Assembly (NCBI GenBank): GCA_023399595.1
Contig: JAEWOR010000013.1
Location: 1 to 48,421, forward strand
Origin: Bacteroidota bacterium
GTDB taxonomy: Bacteria; Bacteroidota; Bacteroidia; Flavobacteriales; Weeksellaceae
Length of the DNA: 48,421 nt
Direction of reading: 5' to 3'
This document shows positions 17,143-24,376 of the stretch, in pieces. How positions within the stretch are numbered: position 1 is the first letter of the stretch; every line of letters starts with the position of its first letter. Position numbers and translations under genes: made by a program. The notes below the pieces were generated by a model, which ran no database searches, had not been told where the DNA came from, and was given only the letters and a program-made list of their open reading frames with translations.

Positions 17143-18525
17143 ATGATACATAAATTGAAAATCTCGTATCTATTAGGAATTTTCTTGTGTTTATCGGTGT
17201 TTTCCAAAGCACAGATAAAATCAGGAGATTTAGTGGATGGTATTGCAGCGGTTATTGGTGATGAAATTGTTCTAGAATCCGATGTGAATGAACAAATGAA
17301 TTACGCAAAACAGCAAGGTGCAGCAAATGCAAATAGATGTGAGTTTTTAGAGAATCTACTTTCTAATAAACTTTTAGTGTATGAAGCTAAAAGAGATACT
17401 TTAATTGATGACCGTTCTGCGGCAATTAAAGAAACTGCAGATGCTAAATACCAACAAATGCTAGGTTCATTTCCAGATGAGAAAGCAATGTTGGCGGCTT
17501 ATAAATTCCGTACTGCTTACGAAATGAAAAATGCAATCGAGAAAATTGATACCGATTCTTACTATGGACAAGCAAAAGTAGCTCGTATAACAGAGAAATT
17601 AGATGTTACTCCTAATGAGGTTACTGACTTTTTTAATACTTATAAATCACAGTTTCCTGCTGTAAAAGACGAAATTACTCTTGCTCAAATTATGATGTAT
17701 CCTAAACTTACTGAGGCTCATAAGCAGGAAATTATTGATAGATTAAAGAAAATAAAAGCAGATATTTTAGCGGGTGAAACCTTCGAAAGTCAGGCTCGTA
17801 TTTACTCTGAAGATCCAGGAAGTGCAGCTAACGGTGGCTTGTACAAGAATATTAGCAAAGGACAAATGGTAAAACCTTTTGAAGCTGCTGCTTTAAACCT
17901 TCAGGAAGGGGAGATTTCAGATCCTGTAGAATCTGATTTTGGTTTCCATATTATTCAGCTCGTTAAGAAATCTGGAAAAATGTATGATGCTAAACATATT
18001 CTATTGAAAGCAGTTCCTACAGAAGATGAGATGAAAACAGCTAAACTAAAATTAGACAGCATTAGAACTTTAATTGTTGATGGTAAAATGACATTTAAAG
18101 ATGCTACTTTTAAATTCTCAGAGGATAAAAAGACTAAATTCAACGCGGGGATTATTCCAGGTTCGGATGGTTCAGATAAAATTGAAAGAGAAAGTATTCC
18201 AGGAGTTATTAGCTATGAGTTAGCAGGTCTTAATAAAGGCGATATTACACCCGCTTTTGAGCATATCGATGACGAATCTAGAGGTCCTGATAATGCTAGA
18301 AAAGTGGTGAAAATTATGAAAATAGAAAACGTGATCCCAGAACACACTATGTCTTTGGAAACGGATTATGACAGAATTAAGCAATACGCCATGAATAAGA
18401 AGAAAGGCGAAATGGTAGATAAATGGATCAATTCTAAAATTCCAGAAGCCTTCATCTCTGTTGATAAGCGTTATAACGATTGCGATTTTAAAAGCGATTG
18501 GAAAAAATCTTCCATCTCAAAATAA
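17143..18525 (+). CDS. SurA-like periplasmic peptidylprolyl isomerase/chaperone
   Basis: This 460-aa protein has a signal peptide (cleavage near VFSKAQ) and a SurA-type N-terminal chaperone region starting GDLVDGIAAVIGDEIVLESDVNEQ. Two parvulin (PpiC) domains follow. The first, residues ~170-270, contains EDPGSAANGGLYKNISKGQMVKPFEAA and FGFHIIQ; the second, ~280-385, is more divergent. It probably escorts outer-membrane proteins through the periplasm. A single Cys in the N-terminal region (NRCEFLENLL) is typical of the flavobacterial versions. Confidence 0.9.
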   Translation: MIHKLKISYLLGIFLCLSVFSKAQIKSGDLVDGIAAVIGDEIVLESDVNEQMNYAKQQGAANANRCEFLENLLSNKLLVYEAKRDTLIDDRSAAIKETADAKYQQMLGSFPDEKAMLAAYKFRTAYEMKNAIEKIDTDSYYGQAKVARITEKLDVTPNEVTDFFNTYKSQFPAVKDEITLAQIMMYPKLTEAHKQEIIDRLKKIKADILAGETFESQARIYSEDPGSAANGGLYKNISKGQMVKPFEAAALNLQEGEISDPVESDFGFHIIQLVKKSGKMYDAKHILLKAVPTEDEMKTAKLKLDSIRTLIVDGKMTFKDATFKFSEDKKTKFNAGIIPGSDGSDKIERESIPGVISYELAGLNKGDITPAFEHIDDESRGPDNARKVVKIMKIENVIPEHTMSLETDYDRIKQYAMNKKKGEMVDKWINSKIPEAFISVDKRYNDCDFKSDWKKSSISK

Positions 18526-18670
18526 TACTTAAATCCTTCAGTTTTCTGAAGGATTTATTTTATGTCTTTTCTTTTCAATATGTCTTGGTAAAAACATTTG
18601 TAGAAATTAAGAAATATCCTTATTTTTAACCCTTATGAGTAACTTTATACACTTCGGTATCGCAGAAAAA

Positions 18671-19618
18671 ATGTACAGCGAAAACCACAACAGAATTACA
18701 CAACTTTTTGATATTTCTTACCCTATTATCCAAGGTGGAATGATTTGGCATTCTGGCTGGAAGTTGGCATCAGCGGTTTCCAATTGTGGAGGATTGGGGC
18801 TTATTGGTGCAGGAAGCATGTATCCCGATATTTTAAGAGAAAACATTCAGAAGTGTAAAAAAGCTACCGATAAACCATTTGGAGTGAATGTTCCTATGCT
18901 GTATCCTAACTTGGAAGAAATTTTTCAAATTATCTTAGAAGAAGGCGTGAAGATTGTTTTTACCTCTGCAGGAAATCCTAAGACTTATACTGAAACTTTG
19001 CAAAAGGAAGGTATTAAAGTAGCTCACGTTGTTTCGTCCACCCAATTTGCCATGAAATGTGAAGACGCAGGGGTTGATGCTATTGTAGCGGAAGGTTTTG
19101 AAGCGGGAGGTCACAATGGAAGAGATGAAACTACTACTTTTTGTTTAATTCCCAATGTGAGAAAGCACATCTCAAAACCGCTTATCGCAGCTGGCGGAAT
19201 AGGTTTGGGATCACAAATAAAAGCAGCTATGATTTTGGGAGCTGATGGTGTGCAAATAGGAACTCGTTTTGCAGCTACCCAAGAAGCCAGCTCTCATGCC
19301 GATTGGAAAAATATGATTGTTAATCTTAACGAAGGAGACACCCACCTTACCTTAAAAGAATTAGCACCTGTACGTTTGGTGAAAAATAAATTTTTTAACG
19401 ATTTAGAAAAGGTATATCAATCGGGGAGAGATGCCGAAATTTTAAAACAAACTTTGGGGAAAGCGAGATCTAAAAAAGGAATGTTTGAAGGGGATTTGAT
19501 AGAAGGAGAATTAGAAATCGGGCAGGTTTCAGCATTAATAGATGATGTCTTGCCTGTGGAAATGGTTTTTAATAACCTTTTAAAAGAATTTCATGAGGCT
19601 CAAATTCCTCAACTCTAA
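18671..19618 (+). CDS. Nitronate monooxygenase / FabK-like FMN enzyme
   Basis: This 315-aa TIM-barrel flavoprotein is of the 2-nitropropane dioxygenase family. Visible landmarks are YPIIQGGMIW at the start, VAEGFEAGGHNG with the conserved histidine, PLIAAGGIG and the FMN-phosphate loop LGADGVQIGTRFAAT. It may oxidise toxic nitronates, or act like the related enoyl-ACP reductase FabK; sequence alone does not settle this. The start at 18671 (MYSENHNRITQLF) fits the family best. An in-frame ATG at 18635, six nt after a near-promoter TATTTTTA, is the alternative. Confidence 0.85.
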   Translation: MYSENHNRITQLFDISYPIIQGGMIWHSGWKLASAVSNCGGLGLIGAGSMYPDILRENIQKCKKATDKPFGVNVPMLYPNLEEIFQIILEEGVKIVFTSAGNPKTYTETLQKEGIKVAHVVSSTQFAMKCEDAGVDAIVAEGFEAGGHNGRDETTTFCLIPNVRKHISKPLIAAGGIGLGSQIKAAMILGADGVQIGTRFAATQEASSHADWKNMIVNLNEGDTHLTLKELAPVRLVKNKFFNDLEKVYQSGRDAEILKQTLGKARSKKGMFEGDLIEGELEIGQVSALIDDVLPVEMVFNNLLKEFHEAQIPQL

Positions 19619-19623
19619 AGAAC

Positions 19624-19662
19624 AAACTATTCGCGCGGAGCAAAGCTCCGCGCGAATAGTTT
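19624..19662. terminator. Perfect 18-bp hairpin after the nitronate monooxygenase gene
   Basis: Arms 19624-19641 and 19645-19662 with an AAA loop. The stem is very GC-rich in the middle and ends in AAACT/AGTTT. The following T-run is weak, so it may work as a terminator or as an mRNA 3'-end stabiliser. Confidence 0.6.
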
Positions 19663-19683
19663 ATAGGATGATTTTTAACTCAT

Positions 19684-19904
19684 TGTATTTCATGGATAAG
19701 TGTAGCGGCTTTGTTTATGCTTATTTTCAATAGGGTATTGAATAATTTGGGTCTTACTTTGCTTGTATATTATCGCAACGATAAACAAAGTTTTGTTCAA
19801 AAAAAGTCCTTTTTAAAATTAAACAATGACTTTCGTTTTATATAAGTTATACTAAAGTAATTAAACACTGTTGATTGTCAATTACTTTTACTTTACTTCA
19901 AAAT
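19684..19904. repeat. Dispersed intergenic repeat, copy 1 (decayed ends)
   Basis: This 221-bp block matches 22306-22525 in the same orientation, with about 21 differences by hand count (~90% identity). Two internal inverted repeats are conserved: TTCAATA-GGG-TATTGAA and AAAGTAATT...AATTACTTT. It has no ORF. The terminal inverted repeats seen in copy 2 are degenerate here. Together with the hairpin before it and the rhodanese terminator after it (19926-19951), it fills the 335-bp gap. Confidence 0.85.
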
Positions 19905-19925
19905 AAAAGGTTTTATTGAATAAAA

Positions 19926-19951
19926 AAAGAGAACCATTGGGTCCTCTTTTA
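19926..19951 (-). terminator. Terminator of the rhodanese gene
   Basis: An imperfect stem of AAGAGAACC with GGTCCTCTT, followed on the minus strand by seven Ts. Confidence 0.55.
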
Positions 19952-19953
19952 TC

Positions 19954-20238
19954 TTACAAACTCTCCAGTTTAGCTTTCAATTCAGCCCAACCACCACCGT
20001 TGTAGCCGTCTTTTAAACCTTGAGACTGTAAATATTCTAAAGCTTTACCACTTCTGTTACCGCTTCTGCAGAATAAAACTACAGGCTGATCAATGGCAAG
20101 AATTTCTTCTGTATGCGCTTCTACATCTCCTAAAGGAATGTTGTTTGCACCTTCAATTTGTCCATCCATTTCTAGCTCCAAAGGCTCACGAACGTCTATT
20201 AAATAATAGTTCCCAGATTTTAATACGTCTTCTAACAT
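19954..20238 (-). CDS. Single-domain rhodanese-like protein
   Basis: This 94-aa cytoplasmic protein has a complete rhodanese domain: YLIDVREPLELEMDGQIEGANNIPLG, then the active-site loop FCRSGNRS with Cys57 and the final GYNGGGWAEL. It can carry a persulfide sulfur; the acceptor is unknown. Promoter TATTTTTG at 20307-20314 leaves a leader of about 68 nt. It is divergent from queG. Confidence 0.9.
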   Translation of the reverse strand: MLEDVLKSGNYYLIDVREPLELEMDGQIEGANNIPLGDVEAHTEEILAIDQPVVLFCRSGNRSGKALEYLQSQGLKDGYNGGGWAELKAKLESL

Positions 20239-20306
20239 AGTATTTTTTGTGAATTAATAATTGTTTCTATTCATGTAAAATGAGTCTCGTCACATTTTAC
20301 GAACTA

Positions 20307-20314
20307 CAAAAATA
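20307..20314 (-). promoter_or_regulatory. TAnnTTTG promoter of the rhodanese gene
   Basis: TATTTTTG on the minus strand, 68 nt before the ATG. Confidence 0.5.
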
Positions 20315-20348
20315 CAAAACACAAATATTATTTAAACATTAGAAGTCG

Positions 20349-20356
20349 TATTTTTG
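20349..20356 (+). promoter_or_regulatory. Promoter placing the transcription start at or next to the queG ATG
   Basis: TATTTTTG-CAAA-ATG: 4 nt between the -7 element and the ATG. Confidence 0.6.
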
Positions 20357-20360
20357 CAAA

Positions 20361-21311
20361 ATGTACTCCGCGGAAAATATTTCACAACTCATTAAACAAA
20401 AAGCTCAAAATTTTGGTTTTCAGAATTGTGGGTTTTCAAAAGCCGAATTTTTAGAAGAAGATGCAACGTCTTTAGAGAAATGGCTGAAAAATAATTTACA
20501 TGGCGAAATGAAATACATGGAGAATTATTTTGATAAAAGATTAGACCCACGTTTACTGGTGGAAGGTTCTAAATCTGTTATTTCTTTGTCTTATAATTAT
20601 TTTCCAAAAGAAGAAATTCCCCGTTTAGACAATTATAAAATCTCAAAATATGCGTATGCAGAAGATTATCATGAGATTATAAAAGAGGTTTTAAGAAACT
20701 TGGTATCCGAATTACAAGAAGAAATTGGTGATTTTTCTTTTAGAGTATTTGTAGATTCTGCACCCGTTTTAGAGCGAGCTTGGGCAAGAAAATCAGGAAT
20801 AGGTTGGGTAGGAAAAAACGCCAATTTAATTACCAAACAAAGTGGCTCTTTTTACTTTTTAGCAGAAATTATTTGCGACCTCAATTTGGTTTACGATTCA
20901 CCCACAACAGACCACTGTGGAACTTGCAGAAAATGCATAGATGCTTGTCCTACAGATGCTATTGTTTCAGAGAAAATTGTGGATGGAAGCAAATGTATTT
21001 CTTACGCAACCATAGAATTGAAAAATGAAATTCCCGATTCATTCGCTGGGAAAATGGAAGATTGGATGTTTGGCTGTGATATATGTCAGGATGTTTGTCC
21101 TTGGAATCGTTTTTCCAAGCCACATCAACAAACAAAATTTCTACCGAATGCATTTTTGCAGAATTATAAAAAATCCGAATGGAAGGAGCTTACACAAGAT
21201 TTGTTTTCGGAAATTTTTAGAAAATCACCCGTGAAAAGAACAAAATTTGCTGGATTAAAAAGGAATATTTTATTTCTAGAAGAAAGCCTACAGCAGAAAG
21301 AAAAACTGTAA
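20361..21311 (+). CDS. queG: Epoxyqueuosine reductase
   Basis: This 316-aa cobalamin-dependent enzyme performs the last step of queuosine synthesis in tRNA. The N-terminal catalytic region carries the family stretch VDSAPVLERAWARKSGIGWVGKN. Two [4Fe-4S] clusters are ligated by Cys186, 189, 192, 196 (CGTCRKCIDACP) and Cys212, 239, 242, 246 (CDICQDVCPWNR). The length of 316 aa is usual for forms lacking the C-terminal HEAT-like repeats. The mRNA is probably leaderless. Confidence 0.95.
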   Translation: MYSAENISQLIKQKAQNFGFQNCGFSKAEFLEEDATSLEKWLKNNLHGEMKYMENYFDKRLDPRLLVEGSKSVISLSYNYFPKEEIPRLDNYKISKYAYAEDYHEIIKEVLRNLVSELQEEIGDFSFRVFVDSAPVLERAWARKSGIGWVGKNANLITKQSGSFYFLAEIICDLNLVYDSPTTDHCGTCRKCIDACPTDAIVSEKIVDGSKCISYATIELKNEIPDSFAGKMEDWMFGCDICQDVCPWNRFSKPHQQTKFLPNAFLQNYKKSEWKELTQDLFSEIFRKSPVKRTKFAGLKRNILFLEESLQQKEKL

Positions 21312-21392
21312 ATTTTAAGGGAAGACTTCCTTATCTCTTATTTCTAAAAGATTTTTTAACTGGTATTCAACGAGCTAAAAAAAAGAACTAAA

Positions 21393-21473
21393 TTATTTCT
21401 TTTTCTGAATTCTTTTTGGTGCTAATTTTACTCTAATTTTGAATCTTTTTTGAGATTTAATCGCTTTTTGCAT
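21393..21473 (-). CDS. Possible 26-aa highly basic peptide
   Basis: An ATG-to-TAA frame on the minus strand encodes 26 residues, 12 of them Lys or Arg (starting MQKAIKSQKRF, ending IQKKK). It lies in a 263-bp gap between queG and the DUF2459 gene. An imperfect promoter (TATATTTA) lies about 30 nt upstream. The composition resembles a small RNA- or ribosome-binding peptide, but I recognise no family and it could be chance. Confidence 0.25.
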   Translation of the reverse strand: MQKAIKSQKRFKIRVKLAPKRIQKKK

Positions 21474-21574
21474 GGGTATTAGTAATTTGGTTTACTAAAT
21501 ATAATGAATGTTTTTAAATTAAAATCTATTTTTACCTAAAATTATTTTGTTAAATTTATTTCACTTACAACCTG

Positions 21575-22261
21575 ATGATGAAACTTAAAAAGATGGCAAT
21601 TGTACTCCTTAAAATATTGGGTGGAATTATAGGAATTCTTGTTTTCTATATTATTTGTGGTTTAATAATACCAATGATTGGTGTGGCCGCAGAAAAAACA
21701 TCCGAACCTAAAACCATAGAAGCTTATATCCTTACCAATGGAGTTCATACAGATATTGTGGTCCCAGTTAAAAACGCACAATTCGATTGGAGCAAGGAAA
21801 TTCCCTTTGAAAATACGCTTTCTAAAAAATCAGATTATCAATACCTCTCAATGGGTTGGGGCGATAAAGGTTTTTATTTAGATACTCCTGAATGGGCAGA
21901 TTTAAAAGCTTCTACTGCGTTAAAAGCCGCTTTTTGGATGAGCGAATCGGCAATGCATTGCACTTATTATTATAAAATGACAGAAGGGGAGGATTGTAAA
22001 AAAATAATGCTTACACCCACTCAATATCAACATCTTATTGATTTTATAAGGGCTAAATTTGATAGAGACGCTTCAGGAAAAGTGAAGTTGATTAAAACCA
22101 ATGCTGTTTATGGTAATAATGACGCTTTCTACAATGCAAAGGGGAAATACAGCTTTTTAGATACTTGCAACACTTGGGCGAATCAAGCTTTGAAAGCCGC
22201 CGGACAAAAAGCCGCTCTTTGGACTCCCACAGATTTTGGAATCTTTAGACATTATAAATAA
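21575..22261 (+). CDS. TIGR02117/DUF2459-family membrane-anchored protein
   Basis: This 228-aa protein has one N-terminal membrane segment (residues ~8-35) and a soluble domain matching DUF2459/TIGR02117: ILTNGVHTDIVVPV, MGWGDKGFYLDTPEWADLKAS, and the CNTWANQALKAAG motif with its cysteine. The Cys/His/Asp pattern suggests a papain-like fold, as proposed for related periplasmic proteins, but the function is unknown. It is preceded by 263 bp without a clear promoter and followed by a repeat element. Confidence 0.82.
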   Translation: MMKLKKMAIVLLKILGGIIGILVFYIICGLIIPMIGVAAEKTSEPKTIEAYILTNGVHTDIVVPVKNAQFDWSKEIPFENTLSKKSDYQYLSMGWGDKGFYLDTPEWADLKASTALKAAFWMSESAMHCTYYYKMTEGEDCKKIMLTPTQYQHLIDFIRAKFDRDASGKVKLIKTNAVYGNNDAFYNAKGKYSFLDTCNTWANQALKAAGQKAALWTPTDFGIFRHYK

Positions 22262-22282
22262 GTGATGAGTAATATGTAATAT

Positions 22283-22536
22283 ACTCGTAGTGCATTTTAG
22301 CTTTTTGTATTTCATAAATAAGTGTAACGCCTTTGTTTATACTTATTTTCAATAGGGTATTGAATAATTCTGGTCTTGCTTAGCGTTTATATTATCGCAA
22401 TGGTAAACAAAGTTTTGTTCAATAAAAGTCCTTTTAAAGTTAAACAACGGTTTTCGTATTATATAAGTTATACTAAAGTAATGAAACACTGTTGATTGTC
22501 AATTACTTTTACTTTACTTCAAAATGCACAACGGGT
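22283..22536. mobile_element. MITE-like element with IS982-type terminal inverted repeats (repeat copy 2)
   Basis: This 254-bp non-coding element has its left end at 22283-22298, reading ACTCGTAGTGCATTTT. Its right end, read inward on the other strand, is ACCCGTTGTGCATTTT (14 of 16 match). The IS982 end at 48279 reads ACCCGTAGTGCATTTAGG. The interior (22306-22525) is ~90% identical to 19684-19904. The flanks GTAATAT and GTAATCT could be an imperfect 7-bp target duplication, although GTAAT is common locally. Confidence 0.7.
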
Positions 22537-22654
22537 GTAATCTGTAATCAGTAATGGATGATATGTAATAGATGATTCATTATGCTTATTCTGCATATTG
22601 CATTTTACAACATACAAAATACATTTTAGATTTTTAGATTACACCAAATTTCCT

Positions 22655-22662
22655 TATTTTTG
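22655..22662 (+). promoter_or_regulatory. Promoter placing the transcription start at or next to the dnaX ATG
   Basis: TATTTTTG-AACA-ATG: 4 nt between the -7 element and the ATG. Confidence 0.6.
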
Positions 22663-22666
22663 AACA

Positions 22667-24375
22667 ATGGAAAATTTCATAGTATCTGCACGTAAATATC
22701 GTCCTCAAGAGTTTGACACCGTTGTTGGTCAATCTCATATTACCGATACTTTAGAGCATGCTATTTCCGAAAACCAACTGGCTCAAGCTCTATTGTTTTG
22801 TGGGCCAAGAGGAGTTGGTAAAACAACTTGTGCGAGAATTCTTGCAAGAAAAATCAATGAAAAAGATGGCTCTTCCTCTGAAGATGGTTTCGCTTACAAT
22901 ATTTATGAGCTAGATGCCGCTTCTAATAACTCTGTGGATGATATTCGAGAGTTGATAGATCAGGTTCGTTTTGCTCCTCAAGTGGGTAAATACAAAGTGT
23001 ATATTATAGATGAGGTGCATATGCTTTCATCTGCGGCTTTCAATGCTTTCCTAAAAACCTTGGAAGAACCTCCTGCACACGCTATTTTTATTCTGGCGAC
23101 TACAGAAAAGCATAAAATTATTCCTACTATTCTTTCAAGATGTCAGATTTATGATTTTAAAAGAATTATTATTGAAGATATTCAAGATCATTTAAGAAAA
23201 ATTGCAGAAAAAGAGAATATTAAATATGAAGATGATGCTTTGTATTTAATCGCTCAAAAAGCAGATGGAGCCTTAAGAGATGCCCTTTCTATTTTTGATA
23301 GACTTTCTACTTTTTCTCAGAAAAATATTACCCTTGCTAAAGCTGCAGAAGTCCTTAATATTTTAGATTACGACCAGTATTTGAATATTGTAGATTTAGC
23401 GAAAGAAAATAAAATTCCTGAAGTTCTTGCCGCTTTTAACGAGATTGTAAGAAAAGGTTTTGATCCACATATTTTTATTGCAGGTTTAGGAAATCATTTC
23501 AGAGATTTAATGATGGCGCAAAATGAAGCTACCATTAATCTTATTGAAGTGGGTGAAAAAACAAAAACCAAATTTGTAGAACAAAGCAAAAGCTGGAAAC
23601 CTCAAGAGTTAATAGACGCTATTGAAATCTGTAATCATGCGGATATTAATTACAAAAATTCTAAAAATCCAAGATTAACCGTAGAAATTGCATTAATGCA
23701 ACTTTCATCACTGTCCGCTTTATCTGGAGATTCTAAAAAAAAAAATATTTAATTCTAGCTCCTCTTTTACAAGCTAAAGCTAAAGAATTAGTTTCCAACT
23801 TAAAAGTTGAAGAAAAAATTGAGAAAACAATAACAGAAAAACCGAATTCTTTTTCTGAAAATAATGACGTGCCTGTTGTGAAAAAGGTTTCTCAACCCAT
23901 TGCAGCTCGTCAAAAAACTTCTAGTGGCTTAAGTATTTTCGCTACTTTGAACCATAAGGAAGAAGTTAAAAAAGAAGATAATCAACTTACCAATTCTCAA
24001 GAAAATCTTCCTAAAAATCATTTTACGGATACCGATTTACAAGCCACTTGGAATCTTTTTATTAAAAACCTTCAGGTGAAAGATGTATTTACTTACAATG
24101 CTATTAATGGTTTTAAACTAGTAAAAAAAGACGAGAATATTATTGAAGTTGTTTATCCTTCAGATACCGCAAAAGTTGAATTTGATAGAGTAAGCGGAGA
24201 CTTTTTCAACCACTTTAAAAGAAAAGTTAATAATCATATCATCGAAGTGGAATATAGGAAAGATGAAAAGCTTAAAGTTGAAGTAGTGACTAAAAAAACG
24301 ATTTTCGAAAAATTTGTACAGAAAAATCCGTTGCTGAAGGATTTGGATGATTTATTGAAGTTTGATTTATCTTAA
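22667..24375 (+). CDS. dnaX: DNA polymerase III subunits gamma/tau, frame shifted at A11
   Basis: The zero frame (22667-23752, 361 aa) encodes the AAA+ clamp-loader domains I-III: Walker A GPRGVGKTT at 46-54, Walker B IIDEVHML, arginine finger ILSRCQ. It stops 4 nt after a run of 11 A. The -1 frame then continues without a stop from the A-run to 24375 and encodes the tau C-terminal region, with a variable linker and a conserved end (DLQATWNLFIKNL ... PLLKDLDDLLKF). Slippage would give a 361-aa gamma and a ~569-aa tau. The zinc-binding cysteines of E. coli DnaX are absent; a short cysteine-free loop precedes ELDAASNN. A homopolymer sequencing error is the alternative to programmed slippage. 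Confidence 0.9.
23735..23789 (+). promoter_or_regulatory. Candidate slippage site with downstream hairpin in dnaX
   Basis: Eleven A lie at 23735-23745. Six nt later comes a 10-bp stem (23751-23760 with 23778-23789, two-nt bulge, 17-nt loop). GGAGA lies at 23726-23730, before the A-run. Re-reading one A restores the tau frame. Confidence 0.55.
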
Positions 24376-24376
24376 A

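Larger units (their letters stand above)
22262..22666. other. 405-bp intergenic region filled mainly by a MITE-like element
   Basis: The inserted element occupies 22283-22536. Both flanks contain degenerate GTAATNTGTAAT runs (22267-22282 and 22537-22580). The dnaX promoter is at 22655-22662. No coding potential was seen. Confidence 0.6.

Noticed and set aside
22262..22580. GTAATNTGTAAT-like runs considered as a CRISPR or tandem array.
   Set aside because: Units are short, degenerate and irregularly spaced, with no spacer structure and no cas genes.
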